Assembly: GCF_027923465.1 (NCBI RefSeq)
Contig: NZ_BRLB01000010.1
Location: 114,793 to 178,792, forward strand
From: Vallitalea longa
GTDB lineage: Bacteria; Bacillota; Clostridia; Lachnospirales; Vallitaleaceae
Length of the DNA stretch: 64,000 nucleotides
Reading direction: 5' to 3'
Below the pieces are notes generated by a model. It was not told the origin of the DNA and made no database searches. It saw only the letters and a list, made by a program, of their open reading frames with translations. Shown here in pieces: positions 1 to 8,976 of the stretch. How positions within the stretch are numbered: the first letter of the stretch is position 1; each line of letters starts with the position of its first letter. The position numbers and the translations under genes are program-made.

Positions 1-1295
1 ACACACACTGTTCCTGCATCAATAGCTTCAGATAATTTCATTACTTCAGATAAATTCTCTGAGAACACATATGAAGTTAAACCATACTCAGTATCATTTG
101 CTTTTTCAATTACTTCTTCAATAGTGTCAAACTTAGCAATGCCCATAATCGGACCGAAAATCTCTTCTCTATATACTTTCATATCTTTATCTACATCTGT
201 GAGTATAGTAGGTAACAAATAATATCCTTTATCATGGTCTTCTGGTTTTTTACCGCCTGTTATAACTTTTGCACCATGGTTGACAGCATCTTCTATAAGT
301 CCTAACATTCTTGTTCTAGCTCTATCAGTTAGAAGTGGCCCCATCATGGCTCCTTCATCTGATCCTGCTCCCAATACAACTTTCTCAGCAAATTCTTTAG
401 CATATTTAATAAATGTATCATATACACTGCTATGAACAAAAATTCTGTTAGGAGATACACATACTTGACCTGCATTAGTAAATTTCAAGTCAACAAGTTT
501 CTTGGCTGCATCTTCAATCTTAGCATGTTCAGTTACAACAGCCGGTGCATTTCCACCTAATTCCAATGAAAAATGTTTAATTGAAGTTGATGACTGTTCT
601 ACTATCTTAAGTCCTGTTTCAGTAGAACCTATCAAAGTAATTAGACTTGGAATCTTACTTCCATTTATTGTAGCAGCAACTTCAGAAGATAAACCAGATA
701 TAATGTTAATGACACCTTCTGGAAAATCTATTGACTCTGCAACTTTACCTATATATAAAGTCGTTAGTGGAGTCTCCTTAGACGGTTTTAATATACAAGT
801 ACATCCAGAGGCTAATGAAGGTCCTAATTTATAACCAACATTAAGAAGTGGAAAATTCCATGCTAAATGTGCAGCTATAACACCTCTCGGTTTTTTAACA
901 ATTATATTTTTAAAATTATCATCATAATCTGGTATTGTCTCTCCATATACTCTTTTTGCTTCTTCTTGATAATATGATAGACAAAGTATAAGCATCCCGA
1001 AATCATATTCTGCATCTTCAGTTGTTTTTCCAGTCTCGCTTATCAAAATATTTACCATATTATTTTTTTCTTCTAATAGTTTGATTCTCAACTTTTCTAT
1101 CCAAGTATTTCTTTCATTTATTGAAAGTTTCGACCAAGTTTTAAATGCTTTATAAGCAGCTGTCAAAGCTGTTTCTGTCTGAACTGATGATGCACCTTTA
1201 AACTCAGTAACAATTTCCTCAGTTGCTGGATTGACAACTTTAATTATTGATCCATCACCTTCAATACATGAACCATTAATATATTGTTTATACAA
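1..1295 (-). CDS. NAD(P)-dependent aldehyde dehydrogenase (3' end cut by window edge)
   Basis: Oxidises an aldehyde to a carboxylic acid with NAD(P); here probably the last step of the sugar-acid pathway encoded upstream. About 431 codons are visible; the family is usually about 480, so the C-terminus lies outside the window. Seen: the Asn in AWNFP, the cofactor-binding Lys in ILKPS, LELGGNAPAVV around the general-base Glu, and NAGQVCVSPNR with the catalytic Cys. I chose a TTG start at 1295 because AGGTG lies six bases upstream and the frame continues MYKQYINGS, a typical ALDH N-terminus. It follows the permease gene by 63 bases in the same direction. The family resembles succinate-semialdehyde or lactaldehyde dehydrogenases; the exact substrate cannot be read from the sequence. 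Confidence 0.9.
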   Translation of the reverse strand, partial: MYKQYINGSCIEGDGSIIKVVNPATEEIVTEFKGASSVQTETALTAAYKAFKTWSKLSINERNTWIEKLRIKLLEEKNNMVNILISETGKTTEDAEYDFGMLILCLSYYQEEAKRVYGETIPDYDDNFKNIIVKKPRGVIAAHLAWNFPLLNVGYKLGPSLASGCTCILKPSKETPLTTLYIGKVAESIDFPEGVINIISGLSSEVAATINGSKIPSLITLIGSTETGLKIVEQSSTSIKHFSLELGGNAPAVVTEHAKIEDAAKKLVDLKFTNAGQVCVSPNRIFVHSSVYDTFIKYAKEFAEKVVLGAGSDEGAMMGPLLTDRARTRMLGLIEDAVNHGAKVITGGKKPEDHDKGYYLLPTILTDVDKDMKVYREEIFGPIMGIAKFDTIEEVIEKANDTEYGLTSYVFSENLSEVMKLSEAIDAGTVC

Positions 1296-1358
1296 AATTA
1301 TCACCTATCTTTCCCTATTTTTATAAATGTATTCTATCATACCATTAATTTCATCAAA

Positions 1359-2192
1359 CTAATTTTTAACCGCTCCAGCAGTCATTCCACTTATGAAGTA
1401 CTTTTGTAAGAAAACAAATAATACAACTAGAGGTACACTTGCAACCAAAGATGCTGCCATCATATCATTCCATAGTATCTTATATTGCCCACTTAATTCT
1501 GCAATTCCAACTGTTATTGTCTTCATTTCTTCTGTTGTCACAAAAGTTGATGCAAACATGTATTCATTCCATCCATTTATAAAACAATAAATACATATTG
1601 AAACTAATCCAGGAATAGTTAACGGTAATACTATCTTCCAGAAAACTTGGAACCTTGTACAACCATCAATTATAGCAGCTTCATCAAGTGAAATTGGTAT
1701 TGATTTAAAGAAACTGGTTATCATCCATGTTGCAAAAGCTATTGACATAGATACATATACAACAATTAGTCCCCAATACGTATTAATCAAATTCAACTTA
1801 TTCAATATTGTATAGAATGGTACCAAAACCATGATTGATGGAAACATTTGTGTTACCAATAAAAAGGACATGAATTGTTTTCTACCTTTGAATTTGAATC
1901 TAGTTACTCCATATCCTGAAAAACATGCAAAAATAACTGTAATTATTGTTGAACCGACCACAACTATGAAACTATTCTTCAATTGAGTAAAGAAAGGGTA
2001 TGCAGTTCTTATATTTCTAAATGAATCTAATGTCGGATTTTCTGGAATCCATCTAGGTGGAATAGTAAATGTCTCAACTTCTGGTTTGAAAGCTGTAGAA
2101 ACCATCCATAAAACCGGTATCAAAACCATTAAAGAAAATAGAGCTAAAATTATATAATATCCAATATTTCTAGTAACTTTTTTAGTCTTCAT
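1359..2192 (-). CDS. CUT1 sugar ABC transporter permease, MalG-like
   Basis: Inner-membrane subunit of a carbohydrate importer. About 277 residues with six hydrophobic segments and the cytoplasmic EAA loop (EAAIIDGC, then the conserved Gly and LP) that docks on the ATPase. An earlier in-frame ATG at 2213 sits inside the AAAGGGTG ribosome binding site, so I use the ATG at 2192. The gene overlaps the end of the preceding permease gene by 11 bases, which suggests translational coupling. No ATPase gene is present in the operon, as is common in Clostridia where a shared MsmK-type ATPase serves many CUT1 systems. Substrate is inferred to be a sugar acid or an oligosaccharide that yields one. Confidence 0.9.
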   Translation of the reverse strand: MKTKKVTRNIGYYIILALFSLMVLIPVLWMVSTAFKPEVETFTIPPRWIPENPTLDSFRNIRTAYPFFTQLKNSFIVVVGSTIITVIFACFSGYGVTRFKFKGRKQFMSFLLVTQMFPSIMVLVPFYTILNKLNLINTYWGLIVVYVSMSIAFATWMITSFFKSIPISLDEAAIIDGCTRFQVFWKIVLPLTIPGLVSICIYCFINGWNEYMFASTFVTTEEMKTITVGIAELSGQYKILWNDMMAASLVASVPLVVLFVFLQKYFISGMTAGAVKN

Positions 2193-3069
2193 TAGCTTTA
2201 AACACCCTTTCATATATTTTCCCTATAGCAAAACAGATAAAGAATACAAGTATTGCAGTAGCAGAACCTTTACCGAATTTAAAATACTCAAAATTGGTTT
2301 TATATATGTCGATACTTATCAATGATGTAGCACTTCCAGGTCCTCCCTGGGTTAATACCCAAACAATAGTGTAATGCTTAAACCACCATACAGTATCTAA
2401 TATCAATGCTGTAGCAAGTATGTGTTTTATACTTGGAATTGTTATATAGATAAATTTCTGCCAATTGGAAGCTCCATCTATCTGACCAGCTTCATATAGT
2501 GTTTTAGGAATACTTTGTAAACCAGCTAGAATCATCATCATAATCATAGGGAAACCCTTCCAAATACAAACCATTACTGCAATAAAGAATGCATATTTTC
2601 CATCTCCCAGCCATGATAAAGGTTCTGAAATGATTGATAATTTCATTAATAAATGATTGACTAAACCATATACAGGATTGAATAGCCATTTAAAAACCAT
2701 TGCCAGTACAGATTCAGGAATAAGCCATGGCATTATAAGTATAGCTCTAAATAATGTGATTCCTTTTATGTTTTTATTTAATATATGTGAAAGTATAAAC
2801 CCAATGATGAAATGTCCTAATACAACAAAGAATGTAAACTTCAATGTTATCCAAACAGATGAATAAAACTCACTATTGAATAAGACATCGGTATAATTGT
2901 TAAACCCAACAAACTTCCACTTATTAATTAGATTTGTGTTAAACAGACTTATATACAAACCTCTAAATACAGGATATGTAATCAGAATAAGCATTACTAT
3001 TAAATTAGGTAAAATAAAAGAATATCCCATCCTATTAACGTTTGTTGTTCTGTATTTAAATAATCGCAT
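2182..3069 (-). CDS. CUT1 sugar ABC transporter permease, MalF-like
   Basis: Partner permease of the same importer, about 295 residues with six predicted membrane helices and the EAA motif EAGQIDGA followed by a conserved TIPS stretch. In-frame starts exist at 3123 and 3093, but only the ATG at 3069 has a ribosome binding site (AAGGGTG, five bases upstream). The upstream starts would also place the N-terminus inside the intercistronic hairpin. It follows the solute-binding protein gene and overlaps the next permease gene, the usual order of CUT1 operons. Confidence 0.9.
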   Translation of the reverse strand: MRLFKYRTTNVNRMGYSFILPNLIVMLILITYPVFRGLYISLFNTNLINKWKFVGFNNYTDVLFNSEFYSSVWITLKFTFFVVLGHFIIGFILSHILNKNIKGITLFRAILIMPWLIPESVLAMVFKWLFNPVYGLVNHLLMKLSIISEPLSWLGDGKYAFFIAVMVCIWKGFPMIMMMILAGLQSIPKTLYEAGQIDGASNWQKFIYITIPSIKHILATALILDTVWWFKHYTIVWVLTQGGPGSATSLISIDIYKTNFEYFKFGKGSATAILVFFICFAIGKIYERVFKANED

Positions 3070-3099
3070 TGATTCACCCTTTTCTATGTCCATGTATTG

Positions 3100-3132
3100 A
3101 TATACGCCTTGATATATTACCAAGGCGTATAT
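3100..3132 (-). terminator. Intercistronic hairpin after the solute-binding protein gene
   Basis: A perfect 12-bp inverted repeat (ATATACGCCTTG with its complement) around a 9-base loop lies between the binding-protein stop and the permease start. No T-run follows on the minus strand. It therefore more likely stabilises the upstream message or causes partial attenuation than terminates fully. This would give more binding protein than permease. The role is inferred. Confidence 0.7.
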
Positions 3133-3142
3133 CTGCAGTCAT

Positions 3143-4459
3143 TTATTGATTATTAACTTCGTCAAGAACTTCTGTCATTTTTTCTTCAATGTTTTTCATT
3201 ACATCATCCATATCAACCTTGTTAGCCATAATAACTGTATACGCTTCTCCAATGATATCTAGAACTTCTGTGTATCTTGGGAACTGAGCTTGGCTATATG
3301 GTTTGTCAAGAGCTTGAATAAATCCTCTGAATGTTGCCTGTTGAAAGAATTCATCAGATGATGATTCTGTTCTGATTGGTAATCTTCCAGTAGCTTTAGA
3401 GAAAGTCAATGAATTTTTCTTGTCTACCATGAATTTTAGATAATCAACAACAACATCTTTGTTCTCTGAGGTATCTGTAATACTATATCCTTCTGAAATT
3501 ATATAATTTACTTGTCTCTCTCCAGCTGGTACCATAAAACTACCAATCTTATCTGCTAACTCTGGATTTTGAGATGTAATAAGTCCTATGGCATTGGAAC
3601 CAGTCAACATCATTCCAGTTTTTCCTGTTGCAAAATAGTTAGCCGCTTCAGGATATCCTGTTTCTGTTGGTCCTGGAGGTACAACTCCATATTCATTATG
3701 TAAATCTGTAAAATATTTTAGAGCATTCTTCAAATTATCTGTTGTCAATCCTGTTTCCCATTTATCACCATTAAGGTAAACATCATCTACACCGAAATTT
3801 CTAGCGATAGTCATGAACCTAGCTTCTCCAGAACCATTTCTGGTTCCAACCATACTGAAGCCCCATCTATCTATGTTTCCATCACCATCACTGTCTTTTG
3901 TCATTGCTTTGGCTACATCCAAAAATTCTTCCCAATTAGTTGGTTCTTCTTTACCTGTTTCCTCTAACCAATCAGTTCTATAAACAATAGCTGAAGGAAT
4001 CGAATACCAAGGGAATACAGCAAGATCTCCATTAATAGTATTATCTTTTACGGAACTTTCAGTAAATCCATTCATATATTCTTCGTCCACCAATTCATTG
4101 ATAGGAGCTAAGATATCCATTTCATATGAAACAGGAATAAATTGTGGTGGATTGAAGAAAGCATCTGGTAAACTGTTGTTAGTTGCTAAAGTAGTTATTT
4201 TCTTAGGAATTTCATTAACAGGTACCCCTTCATACTTGATAGTAACATTAGGATGAAGTTTCATATATTCATCAGCTATATCTTGTTCAATATCACCTTC
4301 AGGTGATTCTGTAATTGTTGATGACATAATCCTAATAGTCACTTTTTTATCCCCACCATCAGCTTGTTGATCTTTATTTTCATCTTTCTTAGATGCACAC
4401 CCCGTAAATACTGATGTTAATAACAATACCACTAATGCAATTGCAGTTAATTTTTTCAT
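3143..4459 (-). CDS. Extracellular sugar-binding lipoprotein of CUT1 ABC transporter
   Basis: Captures the substrate outside the cell and delivers it to the two permeases encoded downstream. It has 438 residues, the usual length for family 1 solute-binding proteins. The N-terminus is a lipoprotein signal: MKKLTAIAL, a hydrophobic core, and the lipobox FTGC with the lipidated Cys near residue 20. An acidic, Lys-rich linker follows. The start is supported by AGGAGG seven bases upstream. The body has the family features NDxxPD-like ANNSLPDAFF and a Trp-rich C-terminal lobe. Position between the catabolic genes and the permeases ties the importer to the sugar-acid enzymes. Confidence 0.9.
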   Translation of the reverse strand: MKKLTAIALVVLLLTSVFTGCASKKDENKDQQADGGDKKVTIRIMSSTITESPEGDIEQDIADEYMKLHPNVTIKYEGVPVNEIPKKITTLATNNSLPDAFFNPPQFIPVSYEMDILAPINELVDEEYMNGFTESSVKDNTINGDLAVFPWYSIPSAIVYRTDWLEETGKEEPTNWEEFLDVAKAMTKDSDGDGNIDRWGFSMVGTRNGSGEARFMTIARNFGVDDVYLNGDKWETGLTTDNLKNALKYFTDLHNEYGVVPPGPTETGYPEAANYFATGKTGMMLTGSNAIGLITSQNPELADKIGSFMVPAGERQVNYIISEGYSITDTSENKDVVVDYLKFMVDKKNSLTFSKATGRLPIRTESSSDEFFQQATFRGFIQALDKPYSQAQFPRYTEVLDIIGEAYTVIMANKVDMDDVMKNIEEKMTEVLDEVNNQ

Positions 4460-4530
4460 TTTGTAGCCTCCTTAAGTTTTTTATAAGTATAGTTTTGTTA
4501 CAAAATAAGATTTTTGAACTACATATGAAT

Positions 4531-5688
4531 CTACCAATCAGCTAAAGAGTTGTCGTCTGGATCAAAGAACAATGGAGAGTCCCATTCTCCATCATAACTC
4601 ATCTCTTTTAAGCTCTCTTCATTCACTTCAATACCAAGACCATAGCCTGTTGGTACATCAATATATCCATTCTTAACTTCAAAAGGTTTATTAAGATATT
4701 CTTTTCCTATATCCCATCCATTATAGTATCCTGGATATTCTTGAATAACGAAGTTTGGTATACAAGCATCGATTTGTAGACATGCCGCTAGAGAAATAGG
4801 TCCGAGTGGATTATGTGGCGCTACCCCGCAATAATAAGCTTCTGCCATAGCCGCTATCTTCTTGATCTCTAGAATTCCCCCAGCGTGACAACAATCTGGT
4901 TGAATAATTGCTGCTGCCTGTTTTTCTATGACTTCTCTGAATCCCCATTTAGTGAAGACTCTTTCACCTGTTGCAATAGGTATAGTTGTAGACTCTTTTA
5001 CTTTAACTAGAGCATCAACATTCTCTGGTAAAACTGGCTCTTCTATAAATGCTGGATGAACTGACTCAAGTTCCTTGCAGAATCTGATGGCCAAGGCAGG
5101 TGAAACCCGTCCATGGAAATCAAGTGCTAAGTCCATATCATCTCCTACTGCTTCTCTTAATTTACGTATTTTTCCAACATATTCATTAATTGATTCTGTA
5201 CTTTCCAGATATTTCATTGGACCACCCATAGGTATCTTAATGAAATTGAATCCTTCTTTCTTTCTATTCAAAGCATATTTGACCCATGCCTCTATACTAT
5301 CATCACCAGGGTCTGGATAATTACCGTTCAAGTGAGGATAAACTCTGATCTTATTCCTAACTTTGCCCCCAAGCATCTCATATACAGGCATTTTATAGTA
5401 TTTACCTTTTATATCCCATAAAGCTTGTTCTATACCACTGATGGCACTGACTATTACTGCGCCCCCTCTATAGAAAGAACCTCTATACATGAGTTGCCAT
5501 AGATATTCAATATCACATGGATTCTTACCAATTAACATTTTGCCGAATGAATGAACTAAAGTTTCTACCGTCTTGCTTTTCCCTTCTACAACTGGTTCTC
5601 CATAACCACAAATTCCTTCGTCTGTAGATATCTTTAGAAAAAGCCATCTTGGTTTTACATGAAATGTTTCTAATTTAGTTATCTTCAT
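4531..5688 (-). CDS. dgoD: D-galactonate dehydratase-like enzyme (enolase superfamily)
   Basis: Predicted to dehydrate an aldonic acid to the 2-keto-3-deoxy acid in the cytoplasm. Length 385 residues, close to E. coli DgoD (about 382). Seen: metal ligand and general acid in DFHGRV, second metal Glu in FIEEPV, third in GERVF, then IQPDCCHAGG and APHNPLGPISLAAC with the catalytic Asp/His dyad. These match the DgoD subgroup rather than the KxK mandelate-racemase subgroup. The ribosome binding site GGGAGA precedes the ATG. It lies in the operon between the aldolase gene and the binding-protein gene. Rhamnonate, mannonate or other aldonates remain possible substrates. Confidence 0.85.
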   Translation of the reverse strand: MKITKLETFHVKPRWLFLKISTDEGICGYGEPVVEGKSKTVETLVHSFGKMLIGKNPCDIEYLWQLMYRGSFYRGGAVIVSAISGIEQALWDIKGKYYKMPVYEMLGGKVRNKIRVYPHLNGNYPDPGDDSIEAWVKYALNRKKEGFNFIKIPMGGPMKYLESTESINEYVGKIRKLREAVGDDMDLALDFHGRVSPALAIRFCKELESVHPAFIEEPVLPENVDALVKVKESTTIPIATGERVFTKWGFREVIEKQAAAIIQPDCCHAGGILEIKKIAAMAEAYYCGVAPHNPLGPISLAACLQIDACIPNFVIQEYPGYYNGWDIGKEYLNKPFEVKNGYIDVPTGYGLGIEVNEESLKEMSYDGEWDSPLFFDPDDNSLADW

Positions 5689-5823
5689 TTCTTCATCTCC
5701 CTAGAAATTATGTATAAAAATTATGTTTGAAATATATATTATTTATGCTAATTCAATAGTAATAATATGTTTTATTTTACAAGAATTTTACTGCTTTATA
5801 AAGCTTTTTTATATGGAAATAAC

Positions 5824-6588
5824 TTATCTAAAGTCATTTACAATATTTTTACATTGCTCATAAAACATTCCCACATCAACAGAATATGAAATATATTGAA
5901 TTCCCTGTTCTCTCCACATTTTAGCTGCTTTTAAATCATCTACGAAAATACCTACCGCAATATTTTTTGATTTTGCTTTATTAACTATGAATTTCATTTT
6001 ATTAATAACTTCAGGATGATCAACTTGTCCTGGATATCCCAATGATTGTGATAAATCATAAGGACCTATGAATATAATATCAATCCCTTCAACTTCTAAA
6101 ATATCATCTATATTATTAATTGCATCATTTCCTTCAAGCTGTAAAATAACTATATTATCATTTGCATTTTTAAAATATTCATATCTATCAGTCGCAGTAT
6201 ATTTAGCTGCTCTAACATATCTACAGACTCCTCTATCTCCTTGTGGTGCAAATTTAGCAACCCTAATAGCTTCTTTCGCTGTATCACTATTAGTTACCTG
6301 TGGTACTTGAATCCCTAATGCTCCTACATCTAATGCTTTGCCGATTGAGCTTTCTGAATAATCAGGTACTCTTACTATTGGCATTATATTGGAACACTGA
6401 GCAGCTCTAATCAGATTCTGTAATTGGAGTACATTCATTGGTCCATGTTCCATATCTAAAATGGCAAAATCAAAACCTCCGAAACCAGCACATTCAACAA
6501 ATGCAGGATCTCCAGTTTTCATGAACGGACCTATAAGACCTTCTCCATTACTAAGTTTTTTTCTGAAATTATTTAATATTTTGTCCAT
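5824..6588 (-). CDS. HpcH/HpaI family class II aldolase (2-keto-3-deoxy sugar acid aldolase)
   Basis: Predicted to split a 2-keto-3-deoxy acid into pyruvate and a small aldehyde with a divalent metal. It has 254 residues, normal for the family. Seen: LDMEHGP near residue 45, the substrate-binding Arg in VRVPDY, the metal-binding Glu in LQLEG, and the metal-binding Asp in GPYDLSQS. AGGAGG precedes the ATG. It is 28 bases downstream of the second enolase-superfamily gene and 135 bases upstream of the dgoD-like gene. Together they suggest dehydration then aldol cleavage, with the aldehyde passed to the dehydrogenase at the end of the operon. Which aldehyde is produced is not resolved. Confidence 0.87.
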   Translation of the reverse strand: MDKILNNFRKKLSNGEGLIGPFMKTGDPAFVECAGFGGFDFAILDMEHGPMNVLQLQNLIRAAQCSNIMPIVRVPDYSESSIGKALDVGALGIQVPQVTNSDTAKEAIRVAKFAPQGDRGVCRYVRAAKYTATDRYEYFKNANDNIVILQLEGNDAINNIDDILEVEGIDIIFIGPYDLSQSLGYPGQVDHPEVINKMKFIVNKAKSKNIAVGIFVDDLKAAKMWREQGIQYISYSVDVGMFYEQCKNIVNDFR

Positions 6589-6616
6589 ATGTCTAACCTC
6601 CTAATCATCCATACTC

Positions 6617-7747
6617 TTATTTGATTTTATATTTCTCCAAAACTTTTCTATTAACTTCTATACCTAATCCTGCACCTGTTGGAACTTTAACATATCCGTT
6701 AGTATGAAATATGGTATTGTCTATTAATTTCAATCTGTAAGGATGCTCTGTTTGATCAAATTCCAACATAGGTGATACTGGATTCATTGATAGTGGATTA
6801 TATGGTAAATTAGCTAGTAGATGTAAGTTTGCTGCTAATCCGATACCTGTACCCCAGCTGTGAGGATTATATCTCACGCCAAAAGCATTAGCCATTACCG
6901 CAATTTTTTTACATTCGGATAAACCTCCAGCAGAACATGTATCTGGTTGAATTATATCAATCACCCTATTTGCTAGAATATCTTTGAATCCGAACCTAGT
7001 AAATTCACATTCACCACCAGCAATTGGTATATTTAGTGCATTTTTACACTCTTCATATCCTCTCAGATCTTCAGGAGGTACTGGTTCTTCAAACCAACCA
7101 ATATTCATATCCTCCAGTTTTCTTCCTAATTTAATCGCTTCCACTGAATCATAAGCATGATTGGCGTCAATCATAAGCTCGATATCCATTCCTATTACTT
7201 GTCGAATGGCTTTAACTAATTCATAATCTTTATTAACACCAAATCCGACTTTCATTTTCATAGCTTTAAAACCAGCATTCATATAGTCTTCTGCTTCTTT
7301 TTGTAATATTTTTATAGGATCCTCTGCTTTTTCAGGATAAAAACCAGTTGCATAAGCTTGTATTTCTTTTCTGTTAGCTCCACCAAGTAATTTATAAACT
7401 GGTAATCCAACGCTCTTTCCGAATATATCCCATAGAGCAATATCAATACCACTTATAGCTTCTACGATTAGTCCTTTCTGTCCATAGTCACGATATCTGT
7501 TATATAGATATTCCCAATGTCTATCTATTTCCCTTGGGTCTTCTCCAATTAAATATTCTTTATAAACATTAATAATTTCTTGTATTACAGTTGATGGACC
7601 ATAACATTCACCCCATCCAGTAATACCATCCTCAGTAATTATTTCAACTATACATGTTGTTCTTGTATCGTACCACCATTGAGAAAAACAGAATGGTTGT
7701 TTAAGTTTTGCATGTAAAACATGTGTTTTGATGTCTTTTATCTTCAT
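6617..7747 (-). CDS. Mandelate racemase/muconate-lactonizing enolase-superfamily enzyme
   Basis: First gene of the operon; probable sugar-acid dehydratase, epimerase or lactone cycloisomerase. It has 376 residues. Seen: an N-terminal capping domain, the KxK pair in MKMKVGFG on the second barrel strand, metal ligands in MIDANHAYD, WFEEPVPP and AGGECEF, then QPDTCSAGG and NPHSWGTG with the Asp/His dyad. KxK plus the His dyad is the mandelate-racemase subgroup, so it differs mechanistically from the DgoD-like paralogue in the same operon. It could act on the opposite epimer or on a lactone. GGAGAT lies upstream of the ATG. Confidence 0.85.
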   Translation of the reverse strand: MKIKDIKTHVLHAKLKQPFCFSQWWYDTRTTCIVEIITEDGITGWGECYGPSTVIQEIINVYKEYLIGEDPREIDRHWEYLYNRYRDYGQKGLIVEAISGIDIALWDIFGKSVGLPVYKLLGGANRKEIQAYATGFYPEKAEDPIKILQKEAEDYMNAGFKAMKMKVGFGVNKDYELVKAIRQVIGMDIELMIDANHAYDSVEAIKLGRKLEDMNIGWFEEPVPPEDLRGYEECKNALNIPIAGGECEFTRFGFKDILANRVIDIIQPDTCSAGGLSECKKIAVMANAFGVRYNPHSWGTGIGLAANLHLLANLPYNPLSMNPVSPMLEFDQTEHPYRLKLIDNTIFHTNGYVKVPTGAGLGIEVNRKVLEKYKIK

Positions 7748-8050
7748 AGCATTATCTCCAAAATTTAGTTTTAATCATTATTGTTGTCAGTTGTTATGTT
7801 CTGTACATAATTTATAAAGTTTTGTAACAATCGTTTATATATCATATTTTCATTATATATGCTTATATGTTATAACTTATGATACAAGTTAATTTATGAT
7901 TTTATACAAACATATATAGCTTACATATATTTTTCTTGGCTATTTATTATAATTATCTTTGTTTCATGTAACTTATGATACAAGTTATATTATACTTGGT
8001 TTTTATTTTTTCCTTATCATTTTATCAAGTAAATATTTTATCTTTTACAA
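7748..8050 (-). promoter_or_regulatory. Operon promoter region with two identical operator-like repeats
   Basis: This 303-base gap holds two identical 19-base copies of an imperfect palindrome (TAACTT, ATGATAC, AAGTTA) at 7873-7891 and 7969-7987, 96 bases apart. On the minus strand a TATAAT -10 box at 7994-7989 abuts the second copy; its -35 is weak. Transcription would start about 230 bases before the first gene, with the other copy in the leader. A third, diverged copy lies at the regulator's own promoter. I infer these are binding sites for the GntR protein encoded next door. Confidence 0.7.
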
Positions 8051-8731
8051 CTATTTATTTTTGTTTTTAACCTGTTCAAAATTATAATCCATATGCATTG
8101 TCATAGCTTTTTTTGCTTCTTCTGGATCTTTGTTTTTAATTGCTTCAAATATTTTTTCATGGAAGTACATGGTATCTTTGTCTTCAGCCATTTTGTTCAA
8201 TTTACTAACATTATTAATAAGGGTTTTCTTTAATAGTGTCATTACCTCAACAATTAAGTCATTCTTTGTAGCTCTAGCTATTTCAATGTGAAATTCTAAG
8301 TCTAGTATTGAAAATTCTTTACTATTTATATCCAGTTTACCCATATTAGCTAATCGTTGCTCTAGATTAGCAATATTTTCTGAAGTAGCATTCTTAGCAG
8401 CAATTGCAGCAGATTCTACTTCAATTATTTTTCTGAACTCCACGACCTTAATCATTTCATTATCATCTAATAATATTGTAGGTAAATCAGTATTAATTAT
8501 ATCTTTTAATGTTTTCTCTTTTACATAAGTTCTTTTACCTTGTTGTGTTTCCAACCAGCCTAATGAAACTAATCGTTGAATTGCATTCCTAACTGATATA
8601 CGGCTGACATTATACATTTCTGTCAAATCACCTTCTGAAGGAATGTTCTCTCCCTGTTTCCAAACACCGCTTTCAATGTTTTTTTTGAATTCATTAAAAA
8701 CTTGATCAGAAATATTTTGTTTAATAATCAT
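8051..8731 (-). CDS. GntR family transcriptional regulator, FadR subfamily (FCD domain)
   Basis: Probable local regulator of the sugar-acid operon. It has 226 residues: a winged helix-turn-helix at about 5-70 (GENIPSEGDLTEMYNVSRIS, then IQRLVSLGWL) and an all-helical FCD ligand domain. Candidate metal ligands in the FCD are the Asp and His of DLEFH, the His of FHEKIF and the His of MTMHMDY. GAGAGGA precedes the ATG. It is transcribed from its own promoter towards the operon, and no terminator is visible between it and the operon promoter, so read-through is possible. The effector is probably the imported sugar acid or a pathway intermediate. Confidence 0.9.
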   Translation of the reverse strand: MIIKQNISDQVFNEFKKNIESGVWKQGENIPSEGDLTEMYNVSRISVRNAIQRLVSLGWLETQQGKRTYVKEKTLKDIINTDLPTILLDDNEMIKVVEFRKIIEVESAAIAAKNATSENIANLEQRLANMGKLDINSKEFSILDLEFHIEIARATKNDLIVEVMTLLKKTLINNVSKLNKMAEDKDTMYFHEKIFEAIKNKDPEEAKKAMTMHMDYNFEQVKNKNK

Positions 8732-8761
8732 AAATTTTTCCTCTCATCAAACACTTTCTTG

Positions 8762-8807
8762 TAACATATGATATAAGTATGATATCAAAAGTTTTATTGT
8801 GTGTCAA
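8762..8807 (-). promoter_or_regulatory. gntR promoter with overlapping operator-like site
   Basis: On the minus strand a perfect -35 TTGACA (8807-8802) is 17 bases from a -10 TATCAT (8784-8779). A 19-base relative of the operon repeats (15 of 19 bases shared) occupies 8762-8780 and overlaps the -10 by two bases. Binding there would block RNA polymerase, so autorepression is the natural reading. Confidence 0.75.
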
Positions 8808-8910
8808 GAAGTTTTATGTTATTTATATATTTTTTACTTATTTTTGAATTATTAGTATAATAATATTATTATATAAATAGACTTGGTTAATACGATATAA
8901 TTTAGAAATC

Positions 8911-8947
8911 ATAAAAAGAGTGGAAAAAAATTCAATCCACTCTTTAT
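8911..8947 (-). terminator. Rho-independent terminator of the CuAO-like gene cluster
   Basis: A 10-bp stem AAAGAGTGGA/TCCACTCTTT at 8915-8924 and 8936-8945 follows the stop codon of the last CuAO-like gene. It is flanked by A/T tracts on both sides. Convergent transcription is absent, so it serves the minus strand. Confidence 0.75.
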
Positions 8948-8976
8948 AGTATGACTTTATCAGCTTTTTAGATTAT

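Noticed and set aside
502..834. Open frame of 110 codons on the plus strand
   Set aside because: It lies antisense inside the aldehyde dehydrogenase gene, has no ribosome binding site and resembles no protein.
7822..7840. Possible catabolite (cre) site near the sugar-acid operon
   Set aside because: The sequence around AACGATT matches the cre consensus at only about 10 of 14 positions and breaks the conserved ends.
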